Source: Bacteroidota bacterium
GTDB taxonomy: Bacteria; Bacteroidota; Bacteroidia; Chitinophagales; Chitinophagaceae
Assembly (NCBI GenBank): GCA_018267625.1
Contig: JAFDYC010000076.1
Coordinates: forward strand, 1-57,674
DNA: 57,674 nucleotides
Direction: 5' to 3'
The position numbers and the translations under genes are program-made. This document shows, piece by piece, positions 42,402 through 51,676 of the stretch (position 1 is its first letter; every line of letters starts with the position of its first letter). The notes under the pieces were generated by a model. That model was not told the DNA's origin and searched no databases. It saw only the letters and a list, made by a program, of their open reading frames with translations.

Positions 42402-45278
42402 ATGAATTTATTTGCCAGCCAAAGCCGGGAATTTACCGCTCGCCATATTGGCCCAAACTCCGCCGAAACCACTGATATGTTAGCCACCATCGGGTTGGAA
42501 AGCCTCGATGAACTCATTGCCCGTACCGTCCCAGAAGGGATTCGTATGCAGGACGAACTGAACCTGCCGCCTGCCATGAGCGAAGCGGACTACCTCCGTG
42601 AATTGAAAAGCACCTCGCTCAAAAACAAAATCTGTCGCAACTACATCGGTCAGGGCTATTATGACACCCTCGTCCCCAGCGTTATCCAGCGCAACGTCTT
42701 TGAAAACCCGGGATGGTACACTCAATACACGCCTTATCAGGCCGAAATTGCTCAAGGCCGCCTCGAAAGTCTGCTGAACTTCCAAACGATGGTCAGCGAA
42801 CTCTGTGCACTCCCTATTGCCAACGCCTCCCTGCTGGATGAAAGCACTGCCGCGGCCGAAGCGATGAGCATGTTCTTCCACCACTTGAACCGCTATGCCG
42901 ATGCTCCGGAACGGCCGATACTCTTTGTAGATGCTCAGGTGTTTCCCCAAACCCTGGCCGTATTACATACCCGCGCCAAGCCACTGGGCATTCAGATCGA
43001 AACCGGAGACTATAAAACTGCTGTCCTGGATACCCGTCATTTCGGCGCACTCATTCAGTATCCGAACGACAAAGGCAGCATCGAAGATTACCGCAGCTTC
43101 ATCGAGGCAGCTCATGCCACCGGTGCACTCGTCGCCATGGCTACCGACCTGCTGGCTCTTACCCTGCTGACCCCACCCGGCGAACTGGGTGCCGACTGTG
43201 CTTTTGGCAACTCACAACGCTTTGGAGTGCCCCTCGGGTTCGGCGGCCCTCATGCGGCTTTCTTCGCTACGAAAGATGAATTCAAACGTGCCATCCCGGG
43301 CCGTATTATCGGTATCTCCGTAGATGCTGCCGGCAACCGCGCCTTGCGCATGGCCCTGCAAACCCGCGAGCAACATATCAAACGGGAAAAGGCAACGTCC
43401 AACATCTGCACTGCGCAAGCCCTGCTGGCCAACATGGCAGCTATGTATGCCGTTTATCACGGTCCGGAGGGGTTGAAGAATATCGCCCGCCGCGTCGCTT
43501 TACTGACTCAGACGCTTGCCGACAACCTACGCGAAAAGGGCCTGGCACTCTGGTCGGATTCTTTTTTTGACACCATCGTTCTTCGCCTTGAGGATGTGCA
43601 GGCTTTGCGCCAACGAGCCTTGAAATGGGGCATCAACCTGCGTTACTTCGATGAGCAGCATGTGGGCATTTCTATTGACGAAACCACTACGGAAAGAGAC
43701 CTTGCAGACCTCATCAACCTCTTTGGCTCCGAAGAAGCCGCCGTGTCTTTCAGCCTTTCTGAAGATGAATTATTGCAAGGAGTATCCTCGGGTTTACTGC
43801 GCCGTTCTTCATTCCTGCAACACGAAGTATTCAACCGCCATCACAGCGAAACGCAGATGATGCGCTACATCAAAATGCTGGAAAACCGGGACCTCTCGCT
43901 CAACACGAGCATGATCAGCCTCGGCTCCTGCACGATGAAGCTGAATGCAGCCAGCGAAATGATTCCATTGTCCTGGTCCCACTGGAGCAAGATGCACCCC
44001 TTCGCGCCCTCCGACCAGGCCCAGGGCTACCTCCAGATTGTGCGGGAACTGGAAACCTACCTGGCCGAAATCACTCGCTTCGATGCCTGCTCCCTGCAGC
44101 CCAACAGCGGCGCCCAGGGCGAATATGCCGGCCTGCTGTGCATCCGCGGCTACCACGAAAGCAAAGGTGAAAGCCACCGAAAGGTGATGCTCATTCCTAT
44201 TTCTGCCCATGGCACCAATCCAGCTTCGGCAGTGATGGCCGGCTATAAGGTAATCGTCGTGAAAGCCCTCGAAAATGGCACCATTGACCTGGAAGATTTG
44301 CGCGCAAAAGCACAGCAACACCGCGACCAATTGGCCGGTATTATGATCACTTATCCTTCTACCTACGGGGTGTATGAAGAAACCGTAACCGACATCATCG
44401 CCGCCGTTCATGAAAACGGGGGGCAAGTGTATATGGACGGTGCCAACATGAACGCACAGGTGGGCCTCACCGCTCCCGGCCTCATCGGGGCCGACGTATG
44501 CCACCTGAACCTGCACAAGACCTTCGCCATCCCGCATGGCGGTGGAGGCCCGGGCATGGGCCCCATCTGCGTGAAAAAGCACCTGCAAGCCTTCCTGCCT
44601 AAGAACGCACCAGAAAGTACTGAAGGCGCGGGTATGGTCAGTGCAGCTCCCTACGGCTCCGCTTCTATCCTCCTCATCTCTTATGGCTACATCCGTATGC
44701 TGGGAGCTCAGGGGCTCAGGCAATCCACCATCATGGCGATGCTCAATGCAAACTATATGCGTTCCCGGCTACAAAACGACTACCCCATTCTTTATACCGG
44801 CAGCGGGGGCACCTGTGCTCATGAGTTTATCGTGGATCTGCGGCCCTTTAAAAAATCAGCAGAAATAGAAGCCGAAGACATCGCCAAGCGCCTTATTGAT
44901 TATGGCTTCCACGCGCCCACTATGTCGTTTCCGGTGCCTGGCACCATCATGATTGAGCCTACAGAGAGCGAAGACAAAGCCGAACTGGACCGCTTTTGCG
45001 AAGCCCTGCTTTCCATCCGTGATGAAATCCGCAGCATCGAATCCGGAATTACAGAACGCAGCGGCAATGTGTTGAAAAATGCCCCACACACTCAGTTCGA
45101 AGTCTGTGCTGATACCTGGCCACATACCTATGGCCGTCAACAGGCAGCCTTCCCGCTCCACTACGTCATGAACAACAAGTTCTGGCCTGCTGTCAAGCGC
45201 GTCAATAATACCGCCGGCGACCGGAACCTCATCTGTACTTGCGAGCCCACAGAGGCCTATGCAGATGCGGAAGTATAA
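42402..45278 (+). CDS. gcvP: Glycine dehydrogenase (P-protein of the glycine cleavage system)
   Basis: The 958-residue PLP enzyme decarboxylates glycine and passes the aminomethyl group to the lipoylated H-protein. The PLP Lys is about residue 706 in HLNLHKTFAIPHGGGGPG. Other conserved stretches are RHIGPNSAETTDML at the N-terminus, PYQAEIAQGRLESLLNFQTM, TSNICTAQALLANMAAMYA and LNTSMISLGSCTMKLNA. It is a single-chain (fused) P-protein. gcvT and gcvH are not in the window. A strong terminator follows. Confidence 0.97.
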   Translation: MNLFASQSREFTARHIGPNSAETTDMLATIGLESLDELIARTVPEGIRMQDELNLPPAMSEADYLRELKSTSLKNKICRNYIGQGYYDTLVPSVIQRNVFENPGWYTQYTPYQAEIAQGRLESLLNFQTMVSELCALPIANASLLDESTAAAEAMSMFFHHLNRYADAPERPILFVDAQVFPQTLAVLHTRAKPLGIQIETGDYKTAVLDTRHFGALIQYPNDKGSIEDYRSFIEAAHATGALVAMATDLLALTLLTPPGELGADCAFGNSQRFGVPLGFGGPHAAFFATKDEFKRAIPGRIIGISVDAAGNRALRMALQTREQHIKREKATSNICTAQALLANMAAMYAVYHGPEGLKNIARRVALLTQTLADNLREKGLALWSDSFFDTIVLRLEDVQALRQRALKWGINLRYFDEQHVGISIDETTTERDLADLINLFGSEEAAVSFSLSEDELLQGVSSGLLRRSSFLQHEVFNRHHSETQMMRYIKMLENRDLSLNTSMISLGSCTMKLNAASEMIPLSWSHWSKMHPFAPSDQAQGYLQIVRELETYLAEITRFDACSLQPNSGAQGEYAGLLCIRGYHESKGESHRKVMLIPISAHGTNPASAVMAGYKVIVVKALENGTIDLEDLRAKAQQHRDQLAGIMITYPSTYGVYEETVTDIIAAVHENGGQVYMDGANMNAQVGLTAPGLIGADVCHLNLHKTFAIPHGGGGPGMGPICVKKHLQAFLPKNAPESTEGAGMVSAAPYGSASILLISYGYIRMLGAQGLRQSTIMAMLNANYMRSRLQNDYPILYTGSGGTCAHEFIVDLRPFKKSAEIEAEDIAKRLIDYGFHAPTMSFPVPGTIMIEPTESEDKAELDRFCEALLSIRDEIRSIESGITERSGNVLKNAPHTQFEVCADTWPHTYGRQQAAFPLHYVMNNKFWPAVKRVNNTAGDRNLICTCEPTEAYADAEV

Positions 45279-45296
45279 CAAATCCAAACAATTTCC

Positions 45297-45333
45297 TGAG
45301 GCTGGCTCCAACGAGTCAGCCTCATTCTTTTTT
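45297..45333 (+). terminator. Rho-independent terminator of gcvP
   Basis: TGAGGCTG at 45297-45304 and CAGCCTCA at 45317-45324 form an 8-bp stem with a 12-base loop, followed by TTCTTTTTTT. It lies 18 bases past the gcvP stop. The 160 bases between it and the converging nhaD gene hold nothing else recognisable. Confidence 0.85.
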
Positions 45334-45493
45334 GGGCCATTACGAACCGGAACAATTATGGCAATGCGGGTAAAGCCAGAAAGCGAAATCCTGCCGAAGA
45401 GCTCGATCCTGGATCAAGTTCAGAACGGGCAGCAAGGGATGCTTTATCAGAGCACTAAATCCGGAAAAAATCCGCTGCCTCTCTGTTCTCCGC

Positions 45494-46780
45494 TTACACA
45501 GCCTGCATTTGCAGCAGGAAGACAGCGATGCCCACTGCGAAACCCAGCAAGGCCAGCAGGCTCATGCGGCGCAGGTACCAGCCAAACTTTATTTGCTCAA
45601 TACCCATCACGGCTACGCCGGCTGCAGAACCAATGATGATGGCGCTGCCGCCAGTGCCTGTCGTCAAAGCCAGAAACTCCCAAAAGGCATGGTCGGTCGG
45701 GAAGTGGCTGAGGGGGTACATGCCTTGGGCCGCGGCCACTAAGGGTACATTATCCACGATGGCGGAGAGGATGCCTAACGCAGTGCCTATGAGATAATCG
45801 CTCTGGAGCGAATGGTCTAATGCGTTGGCCAGAACATGGAGTGTGCCGTTGGTCTCTAGCGCCGACACGGCGAGTAGGATACCGAGAAAGAACAGGATGC
45901 TGGGTGTGTCCACACGTTGCAGTGCCTGAGCCACGGTGTAGCGGTTCATGTCGTCCAGGTTTTCGGCCTTCCGCTTATTAATGAGCGTGGTGACAAGCCA
46001 AATAAGTCCCATAGCGAACATCATACCCATGAAAGGGGGCAGGTGTGTGAGGCTCTTAAAAAGAGGCACAAAAAGTAAAAGGACGAGTCCGCTGAAGAAG
46101 ACAACCTGGCTTTTCCAGCGGGGCAGTGTACCGGGCTGCTGCACTCTTGGGGCAATGAATTTCTTCCCGCGAAAGCGATGGGCAATCAGCAGTGTGGGCA
46201 GGAGGCAAACAAAAAGGCTGGGCAGGAACAACATGCGCATGATGTTGAAGGCCGTGATTTGCCCGCTAATCCAGAGCATGGTGGTCGTCACATCTCCCAG
46301 TGGCGACCAGGCACCGCCGGCATTAGCTGCAATGACGATCAGGCCGGCAAACCAGAGCCGGTCTTCTTTATCATGCAGCAGCTTGCTGCATAGGGAACAC
46401 ATGACGATGGCAGTGGTCAGATTGTCTAATAAGGCGGACAAGAAAAACGTGATGCCCGCTACGAGGTAGAGTAAGTGCCGGAGGCTGCGGGTCTGAATCT
46501 GATCGGTAATGAAAGCAAAGCCTTCGTAGCTGTCGATTACTTCAACAAGGGCCATAGCGCCGAGCAGGAAAAACAGGATGGAGGCGATGTCCGACAAATG
46601 TTGCATCAGGGCAGTGCTTGCCGCCCCGGTGTCCGGGCTTTGTAGCACCACCACTGTCCAGCACAAGACGCCCCCCAGCAAAGCAGAAGCCGCCTTGTTG
46701 AACTTGAGGGTATGTTCCATCGCAATCGCCGCATAGGCTGCGATAAAGAAGATCAAGGGAAGCAAGGCAAAAAAAGACAT
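45494..46780 (-). CDS. nhaD: Na+/H+ antiporter NhaD
   Basis: The 428-residue protein has about eleven to twelve hydrophobic helices and belongs to the ion transporter superfamily. The NhaD pattern is visible in LVEVIDSYEGF, FFLSALLDNLTTAIVMCSLC with the conserved DNLTT, ANAGGAWSPLGDVTTTMLWI and IVDNVPLVAAAQGMYPL. It exchanges sodium for protons across the inner membrane. ATG 46780 (MSFFALLPLIFF) starts the first helix; the longer upstream frame is polar and is rejected. Confidence 0.9.
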   Translation of the reverse strand: MSFFALLPLIFFIAAYAAIAMEHTLKFNKAASALLGGVLCWTVVVLQSPDTGAASTALMQHLSDIASILFFLLGAMALVEVIDSYEGFAFITDQIQTRSLRHLLYLVAGITFFLSALLDNLTTAIVMCSLCSKLLHDKEDRLWFAGLIVIAANAGGAWSPLGDVTTTMLWISGQITAFNIMRMLFLPSLFVCLLPTLLIAHRFRGKKFIAPRVQQPGTLPRWKSQVVFFSGLVLLLFVPLFKSLTHLPPFMGMMFAMGLIWLVTTLINKRKAENLDDMNRYTVAQALQRVDTPSILFFLGILLAVSALETNGTLHVLANALDHSLQSDYLIGTALGILSAIVDNVPLVAAAQGMYPLSHFPTDHAFWEFLALTTGTGGSAIIIGSAAGVAVMGIEQIKFGWYLRRMSLLALLGFAVGIAVFLLQMQAV

Positions 46781-46914
46781 CAGCAAAAAGCAGGTGTTGC
46801 AAGATGCAGGTTTCGTCGGGAATGCGCTGGCCCTGGGGATGCACGGAATCGTTTCCGGAGCGAGTACTTTAAAAAATATTCCGAGTACCTTAATTCTCCA
46901 AAACCCATTCAGCC

Positions 46915-47559
46915 ATGAAACAAGTAGGCATAATTGGTTCCGGCATCGTGGCACAGACGCTGGGAAAAGGTTTTTTGACACTGGGCTACCCGGTCATGCT
47001 GGGCAGCCGTGAAGCGAGCAAGCTGGAAGGCTGGCAGGAGGCTGCCGGCACCTCCGCACTCATCGGCACTTTCCGCGAAGCGGCACAATTCGGCGAGTTG
47101 CTGGTGCTGTCCGTAAAAGGGAGTAAGGCCATTGATGCATTGCACATCGCAGGCACGGAAAACCTGGCAGGAAAGATTGTTATTGACACGACAAACCCCC
47201 TGGCCGACCAGCCTCCCGTGGAGGGCGTACTGGAATTTTTTACAGAGTCCAATCTTTCCCTGATGGAGCAATTGCAAGACTGTTTTTTACAGGCACGGTT
47301 CGTGAAAGCATTTAACAGCGTGGGCAATGCCCGGATGTTCCATCCGCAGTATTCCGGCAGGAAACCTTCGATGTTTATATGTGGCAATGATGAAGCAGCC
47401 CGGCAAGAGGTGAGCCATATCCTGAACCAGTTTGGCTGGGAAGTGGAAGACATGGGCAAGGCGGCAGCCGCGCGGGCCATTGAGCCTTTATGCAGGCTGT
47501 GGTGTATTCCGGGATTCCTTCACGGAGAATGGACGCATGCATTCAGCCTGCTGCACTGA
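46915..47559 (+). CDS. NADP-binding oxidoreductase of the F420-reductase fold
   Basis: The 214-residue protein has an N-terminal Rossmann motif KQVGIIGSGIVAQTLGKGF and the family stretch PVMLGSREASKL. A middle segment KIVIDTTNPLADQPP and a C-terminal helical domain with FVKAFNSVGNARMFHP follow. This is the fold of NADPH:F420 oxidoreductase and related 6-phosphogluconate-dehydrogenase-like proteins. F420 is rare in Bacteroidota, so the cofactor partner is unlikely to be F420; the substrate is unknown. Confidence 0.88.
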   Translation: MKQVGIIGSGIVAQTLGKGFLTLGYPVMLGSREASKLEGWQEAAGTSALIGTFREAAQFGELLVLSVKGSKAIDALHIAGTENLAGKIVIDTTNPLADQPPVEGVLEFFTESNLSLMEQLQDCFLQARFVKAFNSVGNARMFHPQYSGRKPSMFICGNDEAARQEVSHILNQFGWEVEDMGKAAAARAIEPLCRLWCIPGFLHGEWTHAFSLLH

Positions 47560-47626
47560 GCAAGGACTTGGTTCATTTAACAGCAAAGCAAAAAACTACG
47601 GTTGTGCTGCTCCTTAATTTTATTGG

Positions 47627-49447
47627 GTGCATCGTTTCATTGTTCGTGCCCTGATTGCGGCAGTATGTTGTTTTTCTCTGAATCCTTCGCGGCTTCATGC
47701 GCAGTCATCGGACTCGCTGACTCAGGCAGCACAAAGCCTTCTCCAGGCCCAACAATGGGATCAGGCTATCCCTTTGCTGCAGCAGGCCTATGAGGCCCAT
47801 CCGGGCGATGTGATGGTGTATCAGGATTTGCTGAAAGCCTTACTGGGCAGGCGGGACTACAAAGAAGCCGAGCACCTGGTGACCCGGCAATCGAAACTAC
47901 AGCAAGGCCCCACTCTGCTTATTGACCTGGGCCAGGTGTATGACCGGGCCGGGAAAAAATCAAAAGCCAAAAACCAGTTTGACGAGGCATTAAAAGCTGT
48001 GAATGGAGATGATATCATCAGCGAGCAATTAGCCAACAGATTTGTCTTGGCCGGGCGGGGCGATTATGCAATTCAGGTATATGAGAAGGCACGCGGCATC
48101 ATGCAAAACCCATTCTTGTATGCCCATCAGCTTTCCCGGCTCTATGCGCAGGAGGGCGACATCACCAAGGCCATTGAAGCATTGCTCAATGACGGCCCTA
48201 CGCCCTATGGCGGCCCGGATGATACCCAAACGGAACTGCTGGAGCTACTGGGAAATGATGCGGGCAAGCTTGCTATTGCTCAAAAAATATTACTGCGTCA
48301 CATCAATGAAAAGCCCAACAGCTTTTACTATGCGCACCTGCTCACCTGGCTCTACACACAAAAAGAAGATTGGGAAGGTGCGCTGATTCAAGTATCCGCT
48401 ATTGACGAACGCAGTAATGCAGGAGGCAAGGCACTGCTTCAATTCGCCGTTCAGGCGGACATGGCCGGCAAGCATGAAGTAGCGAAACAAGCGCTTGATG
48501 CCGTTGTAGCGTTGGGCCCATCCAAACCCTATTATTCTCTGGCAAAAGCACAGGGCCTTTCGATGGGTTTACGGCAGCTCAGCGAAGCACCCTCCTTCAC
48601 AAAACAAGAGGTGCTCGTATTGGAAAAAGAATACGAGCAGTTTTTTAAAGAGTTTCCACAGTTTGAAGCCAGCCAACATGCATGCGACTTTGCCGAACTG
48701 GAAGCGCAATACAATGACAGCCCGGCAAAGGCTATCTCCATTTTGGAGCACGCCATAGCACAACCCGGGGCCTCGCGTGAGTTTGTCGGCAGGGCCAAGC
48801 TGCAGATGGGCGACTATCAAATACTGGCGGGGAAAGTATGGGAAGCCTCGCTCACATACAGCCAGGTGGACAAATCCTTTCGGGAAGATTTTCTGGGAGA
48901 AGATGCCCGTTTCCGAAATGCGCGGCTAGCCTATTACCGTGGGGATTTTGCCTGGGCTCAAGGGCAACTATCGGTATTGAAAGCATCCACCTCTGAACTG
49001 ATTGCCAATGATGCGCTGAACCTGTCCGTGCTGATTACGGAAAACATGCCCGACAGTAATACGGCCCCCCTGCTGCTCTATGCCCATGCAGACTTGCTGC
49101 TGTTTCAAAACAAATACGATGAAGCACTGCGCTGCTTAGACAGTATTTCCAGCTTATATCCAAAACATCCTTTGCAGGACGATGTGCTCATGCTGCGGGC
49201 GCAAGTGGCGAAAAAGCGCCATCAATTCCAAAAGGCAATAGACTGGCTGGCTATAATCATAAAAGACTACGGACAAGATGTGCTGGGGGATGATGCCGTG
49301 TTTCAAACCGCAGTGATCTACCAGCAATATTTGAAAAACACCGAACAGGCAAAGCATTTTTATGAAATGCTCTTGTTGAACTATCCCAACAGTACTTATT
49401 CCCAGCTTGCCCGCAGCAGGCTGTCTGCGATGGAGCCTCAATCCTAA
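47627..49447 (+). CDS. Secreted tetratricopeptide-repeat protein
   Basis: The 606-residue protein starts with GTG at 47627; no ATG occurs in frame before the mature protein. A signal peptide (MHRFIVRALIAAVCCFSL, cleaved near LHAQ) leads into a long series of TPR-type helix pairs, such as QQWDQAIPLLQQAYEAHPGD, GRRDYKEAEHLVTRQ and NKYDEALRCLDSISSLYPKH. It is probably a periplasmic or outer-membrane scaffold. TAATTTTA at 47615-47622 resembles a -7 element and would put the first transcribed base very close to the GTG. Confidence 0.85.
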   Translation: MHRFIVRALIAAVCCFSLNPSRLHAQSSDSLTQAAQSLLQAQQWDQAIPLLQQAYEAHPGDVMVYQDLLKALLGRRDYKEAEHLVTRQSKLQQGPTLLIDLGQVYDRAGKKSKAKNQFDEALKAVNGDDIISEQLANRFVLAGRGDYAIQVYEKARGIMQNPFLYAHQLSRLYAQEGDITKAIEALLNDGPTPYGGPDDTQTELLELLGNDAGKLAIAQKILLRHINEKPNSFYYAHLLTWLYTQKEDWEGALIQVSAIDERSNAGGKALLQFAVQADMAGKHEVAKQALDAVVALGPSKPYYSLAKAQGLSMGLRQLSEAPSFTKQEVLVLEKEYEQFFKEFPQFEASQHACDFAELEAQYNDSPAKAISILEHAIAQPGASREFVGRAKLQMGDYQILAGKVWEASLTYSQVDKSFREDFLGEDARFRNARLAYYRGDFAWAQGQLSVLKASTSELIANDALNLSVLITENMPDSNTAPLLLYAHADLLLFQNKYDEALRCLDSISSLYPKHPLQDDVLMLRAQVAKKRHQFQKAIDWLAIIIKDYGQDVLGDDAVFQTAVIYQQYLKNTEQAKHFYEMLLLNYPNSTYSQLARSRLSAMEPQS

Positions 49448-49491
49448 ATAAAGAGGAATACCGGGCGAATTATTAGCGAAAAGGAACCGGG

Positions 49492-49896
49492 CTAACCCTC
49501 CGGATGTGCTTCCGGGTTTCCTGTTTTATTTTTTGATTTTCGAAGTACCACCAGCAGCCAGTCCCCTTCCAGGGGCAGGTAACCAAACTCGTAACAGAAA
49601 TTGTAGGTCTGGCCTTTTTTATTTTGATATTGATGGGTGAAGTAGCGAAAATCGAAGCCTTGTTGGGCTAAGCTTTGGCGGGGGCATTTGCCCAGTTCTT
49701 CACCCTCCGGGATCACAGCGGCCAGCAAACGACGGTTTTTCCGAAGGGCATTATTGATGTTACGCACCAGGGTGCTGGTTTCGGAATTGAGCCTGTTGTT
49801 ATAGGCATTGCGGCAATAATCGTCGCAGAATTTCTTATCAAGCCTGCCTTTGAGGGCTTTCCCGCATTGCAGGCAGAGACGAGGTTCATCAGCCAT
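49492..49896 (-). CDS. Zinc-ribbon protein of unknown function
   Basis: The 134-residue protein opens with a four-Cys knuckle, CLQCGKALKGRLDKKFCDDYC, and a basic helix (AYNNRLNS). The Cys pairs are arranged as in zinc-ribbon proteins found in Bacteroidota. The remaining 90 residues hold a KNRRLLAAVIPEG helix and a C-terminal beta region (KGQTYNFCYEFGYLPLEGDW). A nucleic-acid-binding role is possible from the fold, but no family name is claimed. Confidence 0.8.
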   Translation of the reverse strand: MADEPRLCLQCGKALKGRLDKKFCDDYCRNAYNNRLNSETSTLVRNINNALRKNRRLLAAVIPEGEELGKCPRQSLAQQGFDFRYFTHQYQNKKGQTYNFCYEFGYLPLEGDWLLVVLRKSKNKTGNPEAHPEG

Positions 49897-50221
49897 GCCT
49901 ATCCTTGATTTTTAAGATGATTCAGCCTGAGGACTGCTGAAAAATAGGTCAATTATATCCGATTACAAACGGTTACAAGCACTTTCATCCGCTCATAAAT
50001 GACTAATAGCCGAGTATCCTTTTGAGCGCAGCACATCTTTGTCCCACAAATCCGACACAGAGAACAATTCAAGCCAGGAGGCGACCAACAGATGAACGAA
50101 ATAGCAACAGGACTTAGCAGACCGTAATCCTGATTTTTTTCTAAAGAACGCTACAAGGAACTACCTCAATTTTCAAAAAAACAAGAAGAAAACGGGATTT
50201 CATCCCACAATACCTACAATC
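49897..50221 (+). other. Intergenic region upstream of ssb
   Basis: This 325-base region separates the zinc-ribbon gene from ssb. It contains TATCCTTTTG at 50015-50024, a near match to the -7 consensus with one extra base, which could start the ssb transcript with a long leader of about 190 bases. The bases just before the ssb ATG are A-rich. No gene is evident. Confidence 0.4.
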
Positions 50222-50578
50222 ATGAACACTCTAAAGAACAAAGTACAGCTCCTCGGCTACCTCGGTGCTACACCTGAAACCCGCAAACTCGACAACGGCA
50301 ATACATTAACCAAGATGCGCATTGCCACCAGCGATTCCTACAAGAATGCTCAAGGAGAGCTGATAACTGACACCCAATGGCATACCGTTATCGCCTGGGG
50401 AAAAGTGGCTGAATTAGCCGCACAATATTTAGACAAAGGCAGCCAGGTGCTGGTGGAAGGCCGACTTACCTACCGCGAATACACCGCCCCGGACGGTCAG
50501 AAGCGGCACTATACGGAGATCGTGGCCAGCAAACTGGAATTCCTAAGCAAACGTCCGGCAGCAGTGAATGCCGCTTAA
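50222..50578 (+). CDS. ssb: Single-stranded DNA-binding protein, tail-less type
   Basis: The 118-residue protein is an SSB of the OB-fold family (NKVQLLGYLGATPETRKLDN, DTQWHTVIAWGKVAELAAQ, GSQVLVEGRLTYREYT). It protects single-stranded DNA during replication and repair. It lacks the acidic C-terminal tail (DDDIPF type) that recruits partner proteins, and ends LSKRPAAVNAA. Such short SSBs are common in Bacteroidota as a second paralogue; another copy with a tail may exist elsewhere. A strong terminator follows 60 bases later. Confidence 0.93.
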   Translation: MNTLKNKVQLLGYLGATPETRKLDNGNTLTKMRIATSDSYKNAQGELITDTQWHTVIAWGKVAELAAQYLDKGSQVLVEGRLTYREYTAPDGQKRHYTEIVASKLEFLSKRPAAVNAA

Positions 50579-50638
50579 ACCGCTCCGAAAAACCTCAATC
50601 GGAACCGATCATTAGACCCGGGGCCGGAAAGAGCCCTC

Positions 50639-50667
50639 AGAGGCCACCCAAAAGGTGGCCTCTTTTT
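50639..50667 (+). terminator. Rho-independent terminator of ssb
   Basis: AGAGGCCACC at 50639-50648 pairs perfectly with GGTGGCCTCT at 50654-50663 around a 5-base loop, followed by T residues. It is the strongest terminator in the window. The 187 bases from here to the next hairpin at 50855 show no reliable gene. Confidence 0.9.
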
Positions 50668-50854
50668 GATGCTTACCCGTTTTTAAACTCGAAGGGCCCT
50701 GCTATCTATGCTTCGCAGCGAATAAAGCTTATTAATGGGTGCACATTCAGACAAGACTGCCGGGTAAGAAGTAGCAGAAGCAAGAACCTGCCGGAGAAAG
50801 AACGGGAAACTCTGGAATGGTTATTAGCCGAAGGCTTATACCCACCCGAACTGC

Positions 50855-50884
50855 AAAAAACAAGGCTACCCGACGGCAGCCTTG
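50855..50884 (-). terminator. Rho-independent terminator of the cytochrome c gene
   Basis: On the minus strand CAAGGCT and AGCCTTG form a 7-bp stem with a 10-base loop, followed by six T residues. It begins 23 bases beyond the stop of the cytochrome c gene. Confidence 0.8.
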
Positions 50885-50907
50885 CAATTCCAGAAATATG
50901 AGAAACC

Positions 50908-51225
50908 CTATTTATTCACGTTCGCCATCACGAATGCACGCACTAAGTTGCCTTGTTCTTCAGTGAGCTTAGCCTTACGAAACATAGTAGGCAGAACAGA
51001 GTTCCATTTGGCCACGCTCTTCTCATTTGGCTGAAACAATTGGTGGCACTTACCGCAATGCGAAGTGAAGATGGTTTGACCTTCGGCTAATTGAGCGGCC
51101 GTATAATGCACTTCCGGCTGAGGGGTAGTTGCTGCGGTGGACTTACCAGTTTTAGGACTGCAGTTCGCCAAAACGAGCACACCCAAGGCCAAGGCAGGCA
51201 GCAAAAGGAATTTCCTGATTTTCAT
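50908..51225 (-). CDS. Small c-type cytochrome lipoprotein
   Basis: The 105-residue protein has a lipoprotein signal (FLLLPALALGVLVLANC, lipobox LANC, Cys22). The mature part has a single heme motif CGKCHQ (Cys57, Cys60, His61) and a downstream Met in SVLPTMFRKAK suited as the second heme ligand. It is a lipid-anchored periplasmic monoheme cytochrome c, likely an electron carrier. Its partner is not encoded nearby. Confidence 0.9.
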   Translation of the reverse strand: MKIRKFLLLPALALGVLVLANCSPKTGKSTAATTPQPEVHYTAAQLAEGQTIFTSHCGKCHQLFQPNEKSVAKWNSVLPTMFRKAKLTEEQGNLVRAFVMANVNK

Positions 51226-51458
51226 ATGAGATGTTGCGGGTTATTGAATTGATGTAGCGACAAATATAAGGGGCCTGTTTTCATACAATCGAAGAGAAGC
51301 GCCTGCTGCCTGTTTTTTTTGGTATCTGAAAAACTGTCACGGAATCCGGAACAGAGCACACGCTCTCTCGGGGCAAAATTGCCTGGGACGATGGGATTGC
51401 GAATTGCAAATATTTCAGGAAGCCCGGAAGCAGTTGTTTTCCGCTGAATGGAATTTCC

Positions 51459-51466
51459 TACATTTG
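51459..51466 (+). promoter_or_regulatory. Bacteroidota -7 promoter element before tRNA-Trp
   Basis: TACATTTG is an exact TANNTTTG match. A TTGTTTT stretch at 51434-51440 lies about 18-21 bases upstream and could stand in for the -33 element. It would drive tRNA-Trp and probably secE and nusG. The same octamer is found in the recN promoter. Confidence 0.55.
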
Positions 51467-51472
51467 CCACCC

Positions 51473-51492
51473 CCCGCTGCGGCGGGCTTTTT
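51473..51492 (+). terminator. Leader hairpin with T-run before tRNA-Trp
   Basis: CCCGC at 51473-51477 pairs with GCGGG at 51482-51486 around TGCG, followed by C and five T residues. It lies just after the predicted transcription start and before the tRNA. It may be a leader hairpin, an attenuator or a processing signal. A terminator directly after the first transcribed base would be unusual, so the function is uncertain. Confidence 0.3.
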
Positions 51493-51505
51493 AGTGCAAT
51501 TTTTT

Positions 51506-51576
51506 ACGGGCATAGTTCAATGGTAGAATAGAGGTCTCCAAAACCTTCGATCTTGGTTCGAATCCAGGTGCCCGTG
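51506..51576 (+). tRNA. tRNA-Trp (anticodon CCA)
   Basis: The 7-bp acceptor stem is ACGGGCA with TGCCCGT. The anticodon stem is GAGGT/ACCTT with loop CTCCAAA, so the anticodon is CCA at 51538-51540. The T arm contains TTCGAAT, and the discriminator base is G. The CCA end is not encoded. In many bacteria this tRNA precedes secE and nusG, and here it does too. Confidence 0.95.
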
Positions 51577-51676
51577 CTAACTCAGACGAAAGAGATAAGT
51601 AGAAAGACCCAGCGTTCAATTTGTATTCCTGGTTTTTCAGTGCTTGTTTCGATTGCCTATAGTCACTCACCAAGCG

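Noticed and set aside
43809..44723. 304-codon antisense open frame opposite gcvP
   Set aside because: It lies wholly inside gcvP, whose protein is fully conserved across the region; His/Gly/Val-rich composition typical of a shadow frame.
50664..50901. Open frame ending KTRLPDGSLAIPEI between ssb and the cytochrome c gene
   Set aside because: It looks protein-like over about 40 codons but has no ATG, GTG or TTG at a sensible place, and the cytochrome c terminator lies inside it.
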